A stretch of DNA of 64,000 nucleotides from Streptomyces sp. NRRL F-5122 (GCF_001507435.1 NZ_LMWH01000001.1:248001-312000); one strand, 5' to 3'. Shown: positions 48,057 to 56,809, counted from the first letter of the stretch. Translations and numbers: made by a program. The notes: generated by a model not told the origin, from the sequence alone.

Positions 48057-48353
48057 GTGGAGCAGGCCGCAGTCGACAGCGAGGCGCTGGAGGTCTGGAT
48101 CGACCAGGATCTGTGTACCGGCGACGGTATCTGCGCCCAGTACGCTCCGGAAGTCTTCGAGCTGGACATCGACGGTCTGGCCTACGTGAAGGGCCCGGAC
48201 GACGAGCTTTTGCAGGCCAGGGGGGCCACAACGCCCGTACCGCTGCCACTTCTCACGGATGTGGTGGACTCGGCGCGGGAGTGCCCGGGCGACTGCATCC
48301 ATGTACGTCGAATTTCGGACAGCGTGGAGATCTACGGCCCTGACGCGGAGTGA
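48057..48353 (+). CDS. Small ferredoxin
   Basis: A 98-residue ferredoxin with WIDQDLCTGDGICAQYAPEVFEL and ARECPGDCIHV, giving a C-x5-C...C-P-x2-C pattern. This fits a 3Fe-4S cluster like other actinobacterial P450-partner ferredoxins, with one extra cysteine. It could supply electrons to the rarE P450 or others; not shown. GTG 48057 is favoured because GGGGAG precedes it by 6 nt; an ATG two codons earlier sits on that site. Divergent from arc by 251 bp. Confidence 0.88.
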   Translation: MEQAAVDSEALEVWIDQDLCTGDGICAQYAPEVFELDIDGLAYVKGPDDELLQARGATTPVPLPLLTDVVDSARECPGDCIHVRRISDSVEIYGPDAE

Positions 48354-48373
48354 GCACAGAGCCACTCCGCGTC

Positions 48374-48401
48374 ACCCGCTGTCTCGTTTCTCACAGCGGG
48401 T
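48374..48401. terminator. Stem-loop after the ferredoxin gene
   Basis: A 9-bp perfect stem (ACCCGCTGT / ACAGCGGGT, 10-nt loop), 21 nt past the ferredoxin stop. Confidence 0.7.
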
Positions 48402-48472
48402 TCGCCGTACCGACGCCTGCGCGCCGCCGGGCGCTCACACGGCGGTGAGCGCCGGAAGTGAGGTGCGCGACG

Positions 48473-49048
48473 TCACACGCTCCGTGCGCCGGAGGGCGTG
48501 GACCGGACGAACGCGCCGCCCTTCCACTGCCAATGGGCGGGGGTCTTCACGTCGGGGCAGCAACTCGGTACGTCGGGCGAGGAGTAGCCGAGGAGGGTCG
48601 CCGTGACCGCCGCGTCACGGACGGCGAAGTCGGTGACGGTCGATCGGTCCTTGGGGTCGACCAGGGTGGCGACCACCCGGGGTTCGGTGGCGCCCGCGGC
48701 CTGGGTGAGGACGTAGACGCCGTCGGGCGGGGTTCCCATGCTCGCGTCGCAGTGGGCCACCACGACGGTTTCGGGGCGGCCGTCGCCGTCGAGGTCGCCG
48801 GTGGCCTTCTTCACGACGACGAGCTTGACCGGGCCGCAGTCGAGCGGGATGTCGGCCTCGGCGGGGTCCGGGGCTGCCGCGGTGGCCTGTGCCGCCTTGG
48901 TCCCTCCCGGGGGCTGGGCCGCCGTCGCGGAGCCGGGGTGCAGCATGGATGACAGGGCGATCACGCCGGAGACGGCGGTGGCCGTGGCGACCCAGTGGAT
49001 GGGCCGGGGGGTGGTGTGAGCGAGTTCCGGAACGGCGGGGTGCTGCAC
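48473..49048 (-). CDS. Secreted or membrane-anchored protein of unknown function
   Basis: A 191-residue protein. A hydrophobic segment (WVATATAVSGVIALSSML) near residue 18-36 suggests a signal peptide or anchor. A short Ala/Pro linker and a domain containing VKKATGDLDGDGRPETVVVAHC (FG-GAP-like, calcium-type loop DLDGDGRPE) follow. A C-terminal PSCCPDVKTPAHWQWKGGAF segment ends the protein. Four cysteines may form disulfides outside. The GTG at 49048 has AGGAG about 10 nt upstream; the longer upstream frame is low-complexity. I do not recognise a named family. Confidence 0.7.
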   Translation of the reverse strand: MQHPAVPELAHTTPRPIHWVATATAVSGVIALSSMLHPGSATAAQPPGGTKAAQATAAAPDPAEADIPLDCGPVKLVVVKKATGDLDGDGRPETVVVAHCDASMGTPPDGVYVLTQAAGATEPRVVATLVDPKDRSTVTDFAVRDAAVTATLLGYSSPDVPSCCPDVKTPAHWQWKGGAFVRSTPSGARSV

Positions 49049-49177
49049 GCGAGAAGTTTCTCCTGTGAGAGCTGTGCCGGTGGGGGTGGACCGCATCGTG
49101 CCACACGTCACATCGAGGCGGAACGGCGGGGGCGGTACTTCTGGCGTCGCGTCAACTCCCGGTGTACTGCGGGGCCT

Positions 49178-49245
49178 CAACGGACGAGCGCCGTGGCCCG
49201 TTTCCGCGATGTGTGCGGGAACTGGGCCACGGCGCTCGTCCGTTG
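49178..49245. terminator. Long stem-loop after trmI
   Basis: Arms 49178-49199 and 49224-49245 are perfect reverse complements over 22 bp, and the pairing continues imperfectly inward. It begins 20 nt after the trmI stop. Confidence 0.85.
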
Positions 49246-49264
49246 GTTGCTGCGGGAGTCCGGG

Positions 49265-50167
49265 TCAGTGACCGGCGCCTCCGTCGGCGTTGGGACCTGC
49301 GTAGTCCTCGCCGTAGGCGCCCTTGGCGGGCCGGCGGCGGCGCATGGGCGGCTCGACGCCGTCGGCGAGCCGGCGGGCGGTGAGGAGGAAGCCGGTGTGG
49401 CCGATCATCCGGTGGTCGGGGCGCACGGCCAGGCCTTCGATGTGCCAGTTGCGGATCATCGTCTCCCATGAGGTCGGCTCGTTGAAGCAGCCGATCTCGC
49501 GGATGGATTCGACGGTCCGGGCGAGCTGGGTGGTGGTGGCCACGTAGCAGCACAGGATGCCGCCGGGGACGAGCGCCTTGGAGACGGCTTCCAGGCACTC
49601 CCAGGGGGCGAGCATGTCGAGGATGACGCGGTCGACGTCGGTGTCGCTGAGGTTGTCCTGGAGGTCGCCGACGGTGAGCTGCCAGGCGGGGTGCGGGCCG
49701 CCGAAGTAGCGTTCCACGTTCTGCTGGGCGATCTCGGCGAAGTCCGCGCGGCGCTCGTAGCTGTGCAGCATGCCCTGGTCGCCGATGGCGCGCAGCAGGA
49801 AGCTGCTGAGGGAGCCGGAGCCGACGCCCGCCTCCACGACGCGTGCGCCGGGGAAGATGTCGGCGAAGGCGAGGATCTGCCCCGCGTCCTTGGGATAGAC
49901 GACTGCCGCCCCGCGGGGCATGGACAGGACGTAGTCGGGGAGCAGGGGGCGCAGCGCGAGGTAGGCGACGTTCCCGGTGGTGCGGACAACGCTGCCCTCG
50001 GGAGCACCGATCAGCTCGTCGTGCGGGAAGGAACCCTTGTGGGTGTGGAAGTTCTTCCCCGCTTCGAGCGTGAACGTGTAGTGGCGGCCCTTGGGGTCGG
50101 TCAGCTGTACCTGGTCCCCGACCTTGAAGGGCCCGCGACGGCGGGCGGCACCGGTCGGTTCGGACAT
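49265..50167 (-). CDS. trmI: tRNA (adenine-58-N1)-methyltransferase TrmI
   Basis: A 300-residue SAM-dependent methyltransferase that makes m1A58 in the T-loop of tRNA. The SAM site is ARVVEAGVGSGSLSSFLLRAIG, and the catalytic region is VILDMLAPWECL. The N-terminal beta domain (VQLTDPKGRHYTFTL, GSFPHDELIG) is typical of TrmI. A basic C-terminal tail (PPMRRRRPAKGAYGEDY) is common in actinobacteria. It follows the site-2 protease gene by about 90 nt. Confidence 0.94.
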   Translation of the reverse strand: MSEPTGAARRRGPFKVGDQVQLTDPKGRHYTFTLEAGKNFHTHKGSFPHDELIGAPEGSVVRTTGNVAYLALRPLLPDYVLSMPRGAAVVYPKDAGQILAFADIFPGARVVEAGVGSGSLSSFLLRAIGDQGMLHSYERRADFAEIAQQNVERYFGGPHPAWQLTVGDLQDNLSDTDVDRVILDMLAPWECLEAVSKALVPGGILCCYVATTTQLARTVESIREIGCFNEPTSWETMIRNWHIEGLAVRPDHRMIGHTGFLLTARRLADGVEPPMRRRRPAKGAYGEDYAGPNADGGAGH

Positions 50168-50256
50168 GTGACCAGCCTACCGGTCACCGGGGAGGCCGCC
50201 GACCACGCCGGGGTGGGCCCGGGGTCCGCAGGCGAGGGGCGTTGGACGGGGAAGCG

Positions 50257-51942
50257 TCAGTTGGGCCGGGCCATCGCCTTGACGAAGGCGCGCTCGACGT
50301 CGGCGGCGGACAGGACGCCGTAGATCGCGCCGGTCTCCTCGACGACCAGGTATTCGGTGGCGGGGGTGGCGCGCAGGACGTCCAGGAGGGCCTCGCCGGC
50401 GAGTTCTGCGGAGACGCGCATGCCGTCGTTCAGTTCCTGGGCGAGGCCGCTGACCGGGACCCAGGGGCGGCGGTGCTCGGGTACGCCGACAATGGCCGCC
50501 TCCCGTACGAGGGAGAGGGGACGGCCGTGGGCGTCGACGACGACCAGGGCGCGGGCGCCGACCTCGTTCGCACGGCGCAGGGCCTCGGACAGAGGGGTGT
50601 CGCCCTGGACGGGCACCGCGCGGCGGGTGAGTGAGCGTGCGCGCAGTTCGGGGAGGTGCTCACGCAGCCGCGCCATGCGCAGGCTGTTTCCGGCGCCGGT
50701 CCAGATGATCGCGGCGAGGATTGCGGCGAGCAGGGCGTCGGTGACGGTGTCCATGCCGACGTTGTCCTCCGCCCTCGAGCCGAGGGCGCCGGACTGGGTG
50801 AGCAGCGGCAGGCCGATGAGCACGGCGATGGCGAGGGCGCGGCCGACCCAGGCGGCAGCGACGGTGCCGCTCATGGGCCTGCCGGTGATTTTCCAGACGA
50901 CGGCGCGCAGCATGCGGCCGCCGTCGAGGGGCAGACCGGGCAGCAGGTTGAAGACGGCCACGATGAGGTTGGAGATCATGAGGCCGGCCAGCAGGACGCC
51001 GGGGACGGTGCCGGGCCGGACGGGCAGCATGGCCAGGTAGAAGACGCCGGCCAGGACGAGGGAGAGCAGCGGCCCGACGAAGGCGAGGACGAACTCGCGG
51101 CCCGGGGTCTCGGCCTCCTTCTCGATCTCGGAGACACCTCCGAAGAACTGGAGCTGGATGCGCCGCACCGGCAGTTTGAAGCGCAGGGCCGCCACGGTGT
51201 GGGCCAGTTCGTGGATGAGGACGGAGGCGTAGAAGGCGACGGCGAAGAACAGCGAGACCAGGTAGCGGGCGGCGCCGAGTTGGGGCAGTACGCGGTCGAG
51301 CTGGCCGCCGAACACCCAGGTGATCAGGGCGGCGACGAGGAACCAGCTGGGGGCGACGTAGACGGGGACGCCGAAGGGCCGGCCCATGAGGATGCCGCCG
51401 CCCGGTTCCTTGGGCCGCTGCGGCGGCCTTCCCGGTCCGTCGGGTGCCGAGTGGGCGAGGCTGCGGCCCGGGCCGTGCGCCGTGGGGTGTCCGGTCGGCG
51501 GGGTGTCGGCGGGGTCGCGGGGCTGCGCAGGGCCTTCCGGCGGGGCCGTCGGGCCGCCCTCGGTGGGGTGTCCCTGGTCGGGGGTGTCCGGGGCCGGGTG
51601 GTCGCCGGCGGCCGGGGTGTCCCCCTGGTCGCCGTGCGGCCCGGGTGTTCCTGGACCGTCGGAGTGGTCCGGGGACCGGTGGAGCACCGCGGGCCCGTCC
51701 GGGTCCGGCCGGGTGTGGTGCTCGTTCTCCCCCTGGGGCGCGGACGGTTCCTGCGGCGGCCCGTGGGACGACGACGCCGCGGCGGTCTGCTCGCGCGGGT
51801 CCCCCGGGGCCGGGCGGTGGATGCCGTCCCGGTCGTGTTCGGGGCGTGCGGGGTCGGCGGTGCGCGCCGCGGGGGCCGCCTCGCGGTCGTTCGCCCCGTC
51901 GTTGCCGGGGCGCGGGTGTCCGCTCCCGCCGCTCTCGTCCAC
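50257..51942 (-). CDS. Site-2 protease (M50) metalloprotease with CBS domains and long disordered N-terminus
   Basis: A 561-residue intramembrane metalloprotease. Residues 1-185 are a Pro/Asp/Gly/His-rich, probably disordered region. The membrane core starts GRPFGVPVYVAPSW and carries HELAH at 244-248 (zinc) and NLLPGLPLDGGRML for the third ligand. Two CBS domains follow at about 440-555. S2P enzymes cleave anti-sigma factors or other membrane proteins. The GTG at 51942 was chosen because AGGGG lies five bases upstream; an ATG at codon 186 would remove the disordered part but has no good ribosome binding site. Confidence 0.85.
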   Translation of the reverse strand: MDESGGSGHPRPGNDGANDREAAPAARTADPARPEHDRDGIHRPAPGDPREQTAAASSSHGPPQEPSAPQGENEHHTRPDPDGPAVLHRSPDHSDGPGTPGPHGDQGDTPAAGDHPAPDTPDQGHPTEGGPTAPPEGPAQPRDPADTPPTGHPTAHGPGRSLAHSAPDGPGRPPQRPKEPGGGILMGRPFGVPVYVAPSWFLVAALITWVFGGQLDRVLPQLGAARYLVSLFFAVAFYASVLIHELAHTVAALRFKLPVRRIQLQFFGGVSEIEKEAETPGREFVLAFVGPLLSLVLAGVFYLAMLPVRPGTVPGVLLAGLMISNLIVAVFNLLPGLPLDGGRMLRAVVWKITGRPMSGTVAAAWVGRALAIAVLIGLPLLTQSGALGSRAEDNVGMDTVTDALLAAILAAIIWTGAGNSLRMARLREHLPELRARSLTRRAVPVQGDTPLSEALRRANEVGARALVVVDAHGRPLSLVREAAIVGVPEHRRPWVPVSGLAQELNDGMRVSAELAGEALLDVLRATPATEYLVVEETGAIYGVLSAADVERAFVKAMARPN

Positions 51943-52170
51943 GATGTCCCCTCGATCGAAGCGTTTCCCGGCCCCGGTCGTGCCGGGTGGGAGGGCCTGT
52001 GGTCGATGGTATGCGGCTGTCGCTGTGTGTTCTGCCCCGGCACCCCCTCTGTTGCCCCCGTCGTCGCGTGGATACACCCCCGTCACAGGAAGGGGGTCGG
52101 CCGGTTTGCGAGGCGCCGGGCGGCCGGGGACGCCGGTACGGTGCGGGCCCTACCAGGCACGGCTGTGTCA

Positions 52171-52193
52171 CTGTCGGTGGCGGGCCGTATGGT
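52171..52193 (+). promoter_or_regulatory. RecA-NDp/PafBC-type promoter of the RecB-family nuclease gene
   Basis: CTGTCGGTG, 8 nt, then TATGGT. This matches the published DNA-damage promoter TTGTCRGTG-N8-TANNNT except for the first base. The start codon begins 9 nt after the last T of TATGGT, so the transcript would be leaderless. PafB and PafC, the activators of such promoters, are encoded in the same window. Confidence 0.75.
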
Positions 52194-52201
52194 CTGTCGT
52201 C

Positions 52202-53167
52202 ATGGAGACCAGCCCCGACGGCACCGCCGAGCCGTCCGCCGAGGCCGCAGTGCCCCCGGGGTCGCTGTCGCCCTCGCGTGCCAGTGATTTCATGCAGTGC
52301 CCGCTGCTCTACCGGTTCCGGGTGATCGACAGGCTGCCCGAGAAGCCGAGCGAGGCGGCGACCCGGGGCACGCTGGTGCATGCGGTGCTGGAGAGGCTCT
52401 TCGACGTACCGGCCGGAGAGCGGACACCTCCTCGCGCCAAGTCGCTGGTGCCTGGCCAGTGGGACCGGCTGCGGGAGAGCCGGCCGGAGGTGCTGGAGCT
52501 GTTCGCCGACGACCCGGACGGGGAGCGGCTGGCACGCTGGCTCGGTGAGGCGGAGCAGCTCGTCGAGCGCTGGTTCGCGCTGGAGGACCCGACCCGGCTG
52601 GAGCCCGCCGAGCGGGAGCTGTTCGTCGAGGCGGAGCTCGATTCCGGGCTCAAGCTCCGGGGGATCATCGACCGTGTGGACGTGGCGCCCACCGGCGAGG
52701 TGCGGATCGTCGACTACAAGACGGGCAAGGCACCCCGGCCCGAGTACGCCGAGGGCGCGCTGTTCCAGATGAAGTTCTACGCCCTGGTGGTGTGGCGGCT
52801 GAAGGGGCTCGTCCCGCGTCGGCTGCAGCTCGTATATCTGGGCAGCGGCGATGTGATGACGTACGACCCCGTGCTCGCGGATCTGGAGCGTGTCGAGCGG
52901 AAGCTGCTGGCGCTGTGGGAGGCGATCCGCCGGGCCACGGAGTCGGGTGACTGGCGGCCGAGGCCCACCAAGTTGTGCGGCTGGTGCGACCACCAGGCCC
53001 TGTGCCCTGAGTTCGGTGGCACTCCCCCGCCCTATCCGCTGCCGGTGCGGGCAGCCGGCGGACGCCTGCCGGAGGCTGAGCGGGGCGACTCCCGGCAGAC
53101 GCCCGCTGCACCGGTCGGGGTGCCCGAATCGGGCGACGCCGAGCAGGGCAGAATGGGCCCGGACTAG
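52202..53167 (+). CDS. RecB-family PD-(D/E)XK nuclease with probable Fe-S cluster
   Basis: A 321-residue nuclease of the RecB/AddB C-terminal and Cas4 type. Catalytic residues are H60 (GTLVHAVLERLF), D157 (GIIDRVDVAP) and D171/K173 (IVDYKTGK), with QMKFYALV after them. C33 (MQCPLLYRFR) with C259, C262 and C268 (CGWCDHQALCPEF) forms the four-cysteine 4Fe-4S site. Homologues (mycobacterial Rv2119 type) belong to the damage-inducible regulon. The ATG at 52202 follows a RecA-NDp-type promoter. A response-regulator gene follows 14 nt later. Confidence 0.93.
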   Translation: METSPDGTAEPSAEAAVPPGSLSPSRASDFMQCPLLYRFRVIDRLPEKPSEAATRGTLVHAVLERLFDVPAGERTPPRAKSLVPGQWDRLRESRPEVLELFADDPDGERLARWLGEAEQLVERWFALEDPTRLEPAERELFVEAELDSGLKLRGIIDRVDVAPTGEVRIVDYKTGKAPRPEYAEGALFQMKFYALVVWRLKGLVPRRLQLVYLGSGDVMTYDPVLADLERVERKLLALWEAIRRATESGDWRPRPTKLCGWCDHQALCPEFGGTPPPYPLPVRAAGGRLPEAERGDSRQTPAAPVGVPESGDAEQGRMGPD

Positions 53168-53181
53168 CGAAGGAGACTCAC

Positions 53182-53853
53182 GTGGCCATCCGCGTCCTAC
53201 TGGTCGACGACCAGCCGCTGCTGCGCACGGGCTTCCGGATGATTCTGGAGGCCGAGCAGGACGTCGCGGTCGTCGGCGAGGCCGGAGACGGCCTCCAGGC
53301 GCTCGACCAGGTGCGTGCCCTGCAGCCCGATGTGGTGCTGATGGACATCCGCATGCCGCGGATGGACGGGGTGGAGGCGACCCGGCAGATCACCGGGCCC
53401 GGGCGGGACGGCCCGGCGAAGGTGCTGGTACTGACCACCTTCGACCTCGACGAGTACGTGGTGGAGGCGCTGCGCGCCGGTGCCAGCGGTTTCCTCCTCA
53501 AGGACGCTCCCGCCCATGAGCTGGTGCAGGCGATCCGGGTGGTCGCGGCGGGCGAGGCGATGCTCGCTCCGAGCATCACACGCCGGCTGCTGGACAAGTA
53601 CGCCGGTCATCTGCCGTCCGGGGACGAGCCCGTCCCCGACACACTGCACACCCTCACCGAGCGCGAGGTGGAGGTGCTGAAGCTGGTGGCGCGCGGGTTG
53701 TCCAACGCCGAGATCGCCGCCGACCTGTTCGTCAGCGAGACGACGGTCAAGACCCACGTCGGCCATGTGCTCACCAAGCTGGGGCTGCGGGACCGGGTGC
53801 AGGCCGCGGTGTACGCGTACGAGAGCGGGCTGGTGCGCCCGGGCGCTCAGTAG
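53182..53853 (+). CDS. LuxR/NarL-family response regulator
   Basis: A 223-residue response regulator. The receiver domain has the acidic pair D9/D10 and phosphoacceptor D55 (VVLMDIRMPRMDG), and a Ser/Thr-Lys pair near KVLVLTTF and LLKDAPAHE. The C-terminal LuxR HTH is LTEREVEVLKLVARGLSNAEIAADLFVSE. No sensor kinase is adjacent, so it is an orphan. The GTG start has GAAGGAG and lies 14 nt after the nuclease gene, so it may share the damage promoter. Confidence 0.93.
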   Translation: MAIRVLLVDDQPLLRTGFRMILEAEQDVAVVGEAGDGLQALDQVRALQPDVVLMDIRMPRMDGVEATRQITGPGRDGPAKVLVLTTFDLDEYVVEALRAGASGFLLKDAPAHELVQAIRVVAAGEAMLAPSITRRLLDKYAGHLPSGDEPVPDTLHTLTEREVEVLKLVARGLSNAEIAADLFVSETTVKTHVGHVLTKLGLRDRVQAAVYAYESGLVRPGAQ

Positions 53854-53883
53854 GGCGACGGCCCACGGGTTTCCCGGCGGCGC

Positions 53884-53921
53884 GGAGGGCGCCCCCTTCC
53901 TTGTGGTGGGGGGCGCCCTCC
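53884..53921. terminator. Stem-loop after the response regulator
   Basis: A perfect 13-bp stem (GGAGGGCGCCCCC, 12-nt loop), 30 nt past the stop. Confidence 0.85.
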
Positions 53922-54035
53922 CGTGCTCGGTACCGCCGGCTCGGCCCCTGCGGGTCAGCCGGAACCGAACACCGTCGGGGCTCGGTCCACGGGCCGGCCC
54001 GAGTTCCGGAGTTCCGAAATCGTGTGGACGCAACT

Positions 54036-54070
54036 GAAGGCCCCCCGGGGGTGATCCCCGGGGGGCCTTC
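54036..54070. terminator. Stem-loop after the solute-binding lipoprotein gene
   Basis: A perfect 15-bp stem (GAAGGCCCCCCGGGG with loop GTGAT), 11 nt past the lipoprotein stop on its strand. It also faces the response regulator transcript. Confidence 0.9.
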
Positions 54071-54081
54071 CAGGCATGAGG

Positions 54082-55686
54082 TCAGCCGCTCACGCCGCGA
54101 CCGAGCTCCCACAGCTGCAACGTGGAGGAGGAGTTCATCGCGTACTCGCTGCCCGTGATGTCGTCACGGGTGGCCACGTACTGCTTGCCCTGCCACAGCG
54201 GGAGGATCGGTACCTCGTCGGCGACGATGTCCTGGATGTCGGTGAGGCTCTTCGACGCGGTGAGGCGGTCGGCCTCGCGCCGGGACGCGGGGATCAGGCT
54301 GTTGCGGATCTCGCTGTTGTTGTACGGCGAGCCGAGGGTGTTGTCCTTGTCGAGGAACGGCGCGAGGTAGTTGTCCGCGTCCGGGAAGTCGGGGAACCAG
54401 CCCATGCCGTAGACGTCGTACTGGCCCTTGATCTCGGCCGGGCGGAACTTGTCCCAGGTGGTGCCCTCGACGCTGATGTCGAACAGACCGCTCGCGTTGA
54501 GCTGCTGCTTGAGGACGTCGAACTCCTTGGCGGTGGCCGGACCGTAGTGGTCGGTCGTGTAGTGCAGCGTCAGCTTCACCGGGGTGCTGATGTTCGCCTT
54601 GTCCAGCGTCGCGCGGGCCTTGGCCACGCTCGGGTCGCCGTACTTGTTGAGGAAGGAGTTGGAGTGGCCGGTGATGGTGGCCGGGACGAGCGAGTACAGG
54701 GGCTGCGCCTCGGTGCCGTACACCTTGGACACCAGCGCGCCGCGGTCGATGATCTCGGCCATGGCCTGGCGGACGGCCACGCTCTTCACCGAGTCGGCAC
54801 CGGTGTTGAAGCCCAGGTAGCGGATCTCCAGACCCGGCATCTCGACCAGGTTGACGTTGCCGTCCGTGTCGTTCTGCAGCTTGCGGATCTGGTCCGGCGC
54901 CATGGTGCGGGTCATGACGTCGATGTCGCCCTTGTCCAGGGCGGTACCCATGCCGTCGGCGTCCTTGAAGGACTCCAGCACGACCTTGTCGTTCTTCGGG
55001 GTGAGCAGACCCTGGTAGTTCGGGTTCTTGGTGAAGGTGGCCTTCACCATCTCGTTGTTCTTGATCTCGGCCTGCAGTGTGTACGGCCCGGAACCGTCGA
55101 CCGAGAAGCCGTCGCGCAGCTTGCCCTTGTCGTAGTCCTTGGGGTTCACGATGCCCGCGACCGGCGTCGACAGCTTGAACGGGAAGGTGGCGTCCGCGGT
55201 CTTCAGGTGGAAGATGACCTCGTCCTTGCCCTGCGTCTCGACGGTGTCCACGGTGGACAGCAGGGCGAACACGCCGCTGTCGGCCTTGATGGCAAGGGCA
55301 CGGTCGATGGAGAACTTCACGTCGGCAGCGGTCACCGGATCGCCGTTGGCGAACTTCAGGTCCTTGCGCAGCTTGCACGCGTAGCGCTCGTTGCCGCTGT
55401 CGGTGAAACCGCAGCTCTCGGCGGCCTCGGGCTCGGGGTCGCCGTCACCGCGGGGCTGGACCATCAGCGTCTGCACGGTCTGCCGGAGGACGTTCCAGGT
55501 GCCCACGTCGTACGCGTACGCCGGGTCGAGGGGCGCGGGTGCGTCGCTGGAGGCGGTGAACCGGTCGGTGGTACCGACGACGATGGCGTCACCGCTGCTG
55601 CCCCCGCTGTCGGACCCGCCGCAGGCGGCGAGAACGGGGGTGAGCAGCCCAACGACGGCCGGCAGCACCAAAGTCTTACGGTTCAT
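54082..55686 (-). CDS. Family 5 ABC transporter solute-binding lipoprotein
   Basis: A 534-residue peptide/nickel/oligosaccharide-type binding protein. The lipobox is VLAAC with the lipidated cysteine at 22. The SBP_bac_5 signature is near FANGDPVTAADVKFSIDRAL, and DGSGPYTLQ and YDVYGMGWFPDFPDADNYLAPF are typical of peptide binders. The gene is alone: no permease or ATPase is next to it, so it must share a transporter encoded elsewhere or act as a sensor. The ligand is unknown, probably a small peptide. Confidence 0.93.
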   Translation of the reverse strand: MNRKTLVLPAVVGLLTPVLAACGGSDSGGSSGDAIVVGTTDRFTASSDAPAPLDPAYAYDVGTWNVLRQTVQTLMVQPRGDGDPEPEAAESCGFTDSGNERYACKLRKDLKFANGDPVTAADVKFSIDRALAIKADSGVFALLSTVDTVETQGKDEVIFHLKTADATFPFKLSTPVAGIVNPKDYDKGKLRDGFSVDGSGPYTLQAEIKNNEMVKATFTKNPNYQGLLTPKNDKVVLESFKDADGMGTALDKGDIDVMTRTMAPDQIRKLQNDTDGNVNLVEMPGLEIRYLGFNTGADSVKSVAVRQAMAEIIDRGALVSKVYGTEAQPLYSLVPATITGHSNSFLNKYGDPSVAKARATLDKANISTPVKLTLHYTTDHYGPATAKEFDVLKQQLNASGLFDISVEGTTWDKFRPAEIKGQYDVYGMGWFPDFPDADNYLAPFLDKDNTLGSPYNNSEIRNSLIPASRREADRLTASKSLTDIQDIVADEVPILPLWQGKQYVATRDDITGSEYAMNSSSTLQLWELGRGVSG

Positions 55687-56107
55687 GCTCGAGTTTCTCC
55701 AGAGCTGTCAAGTCCGTGTACCCGGCAAGCAAGGGTGGTGCGGCGGATCACGGGGAGTTGTGGCGATGTTCTCGCGATGAGATTAGTGCGCACCCGCACG
55801 AAGGCTGACAGCTACCGGAGTTGAGCGCTCATCACGCTGCGGAACCGATCGGGGACGCATCGGAAAACCGGACGGGGAAGGATTCGTGCAGCGTTTCATC
55901 AATCAGGACACAAAGGTACGCCCCGGCCGCCCGAAAGGGGCGGAACAGCACACCCCGGGCCCACTGTCGACCCCCTGGAACGTGGTAAACGTCACACCAT
56001 CAACTGGGCGGACCGGCACCGGAATTCGGCCGCGTCTCGCCGAATTAATTCATGCGGCTGGACACCCGGAGGTAATCCGTCCATTCGGGAGCACGCTGGG
56101 TGAACGC
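55687..56107. other. 421-bp non-coding interval upstream of the solute-binding protein
   Basis: No gene is supportable. It contains the promoter region of the lipoprotein gene at its left end and a small 6-bp hairpin (about 55927-55943) that may end the HAD transcript. No other motif was recognised. Confidence 0.55.
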
Positions 56108-56809
56108 TCAGCGCATTTCCGTCATCAAACCGCGGAGGAATGCCAGGTCGACCTCTTCGAGCGAGGTCACGACGGTGCGGCCTGCGGCGGGGGCGATGGG
56201 GGCCACCGACGGGACGGCCACCACGCGGCAGCCGGCGGCCTCCGCGGCGGCGACCCCGGTCGCCGTGTCCTCGATCACCGCGCACCGGGCCGGGTCCGCG
56301 TCGAGCCCCTTCGCCGCCATCAGATACGGGTCGGGGAACGGCTTGGTGCGCTCGACCTCGTCGCCCGCGACGGTCAGTGCGAAGTACTGCGGGCCGACGG
56401 AGGCCAGGATGCGGTCGATGATGCGCCGGTGGGACGCGGAGACCAGCGCGGTCGGGATCTCGTGCGCCGCCAGTTCGGCCAGCAGTCGGGCGGCACCCGG
56501 CATCAGGGGCAGTCTGCGGTCGATACGCGTCTCGAACCCGTCGTTGAGCAGCACGGAGAGCTCGTCGAGGGTGATGTCGGCACCTGTGGCCTCGATCAGG
56601 AAGCCCGCGCTGCGTGTCATGGGGCCGCCGACGACGACATGGCGCCATGAATCGTCGAGCGTGTGTCCGAGGGCGGCGAAGACCTCGACCTCGACGTCCC
56701 ACCAGAATCCCTCGGTGTCCACCAGGGTGCCGTCCATGTCGAGGAGTACGGCCTGCAGCGCTGAGTCTTCGCCCGTACGGGTGCCGAGGGCAGGAACCGT
56801 GGTGGTCAT
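56108..56809 (-). CDS. HAD-superfamily phosphatase (beta-phosphoglucomutase/GPP-like)
   Basis: A 233-residue cytosolic HAD hydrolase, subfamily IA. Motif I is VLLDMDGTLVDTEGFWW, motif II is in TALVSASHRR, motif III is the lysine in ERTKPFPDPYLMAAK, and motif IV is CAVIEDTATGVAAAEAAG. The four-helix cap matches sugar-phosphate or glycerol-phosphate phosphatases. The ATG at 56809 has AAGGAGG 8 nt upstream, one of the best sites in the window. A strong hairpin lies 27 nt before the start. Located between the lipoprotein gene and metH. Confidence 0.92.
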   Translation of the reverse strand: MTTTVPALGTRTGEDSALQAVLLDMDGTLVDTEGFWWDVEVEVFAALGHTLDDSWRHVVVGGPMTRSAGFLIEATGADITLDELSVLLNDGFETRIDRRLPLMPGAARLLAELAAHEIPTALVSASHRRIIDRILASVGPQYFALTVAGDEVERTKPFPDPYLMAAKGLDADPARCAVIEDTATGVAAAEAAGCRVVAVPSVAPIAPAAGRTVVTSLEEVDLAFLRGLMTEMR

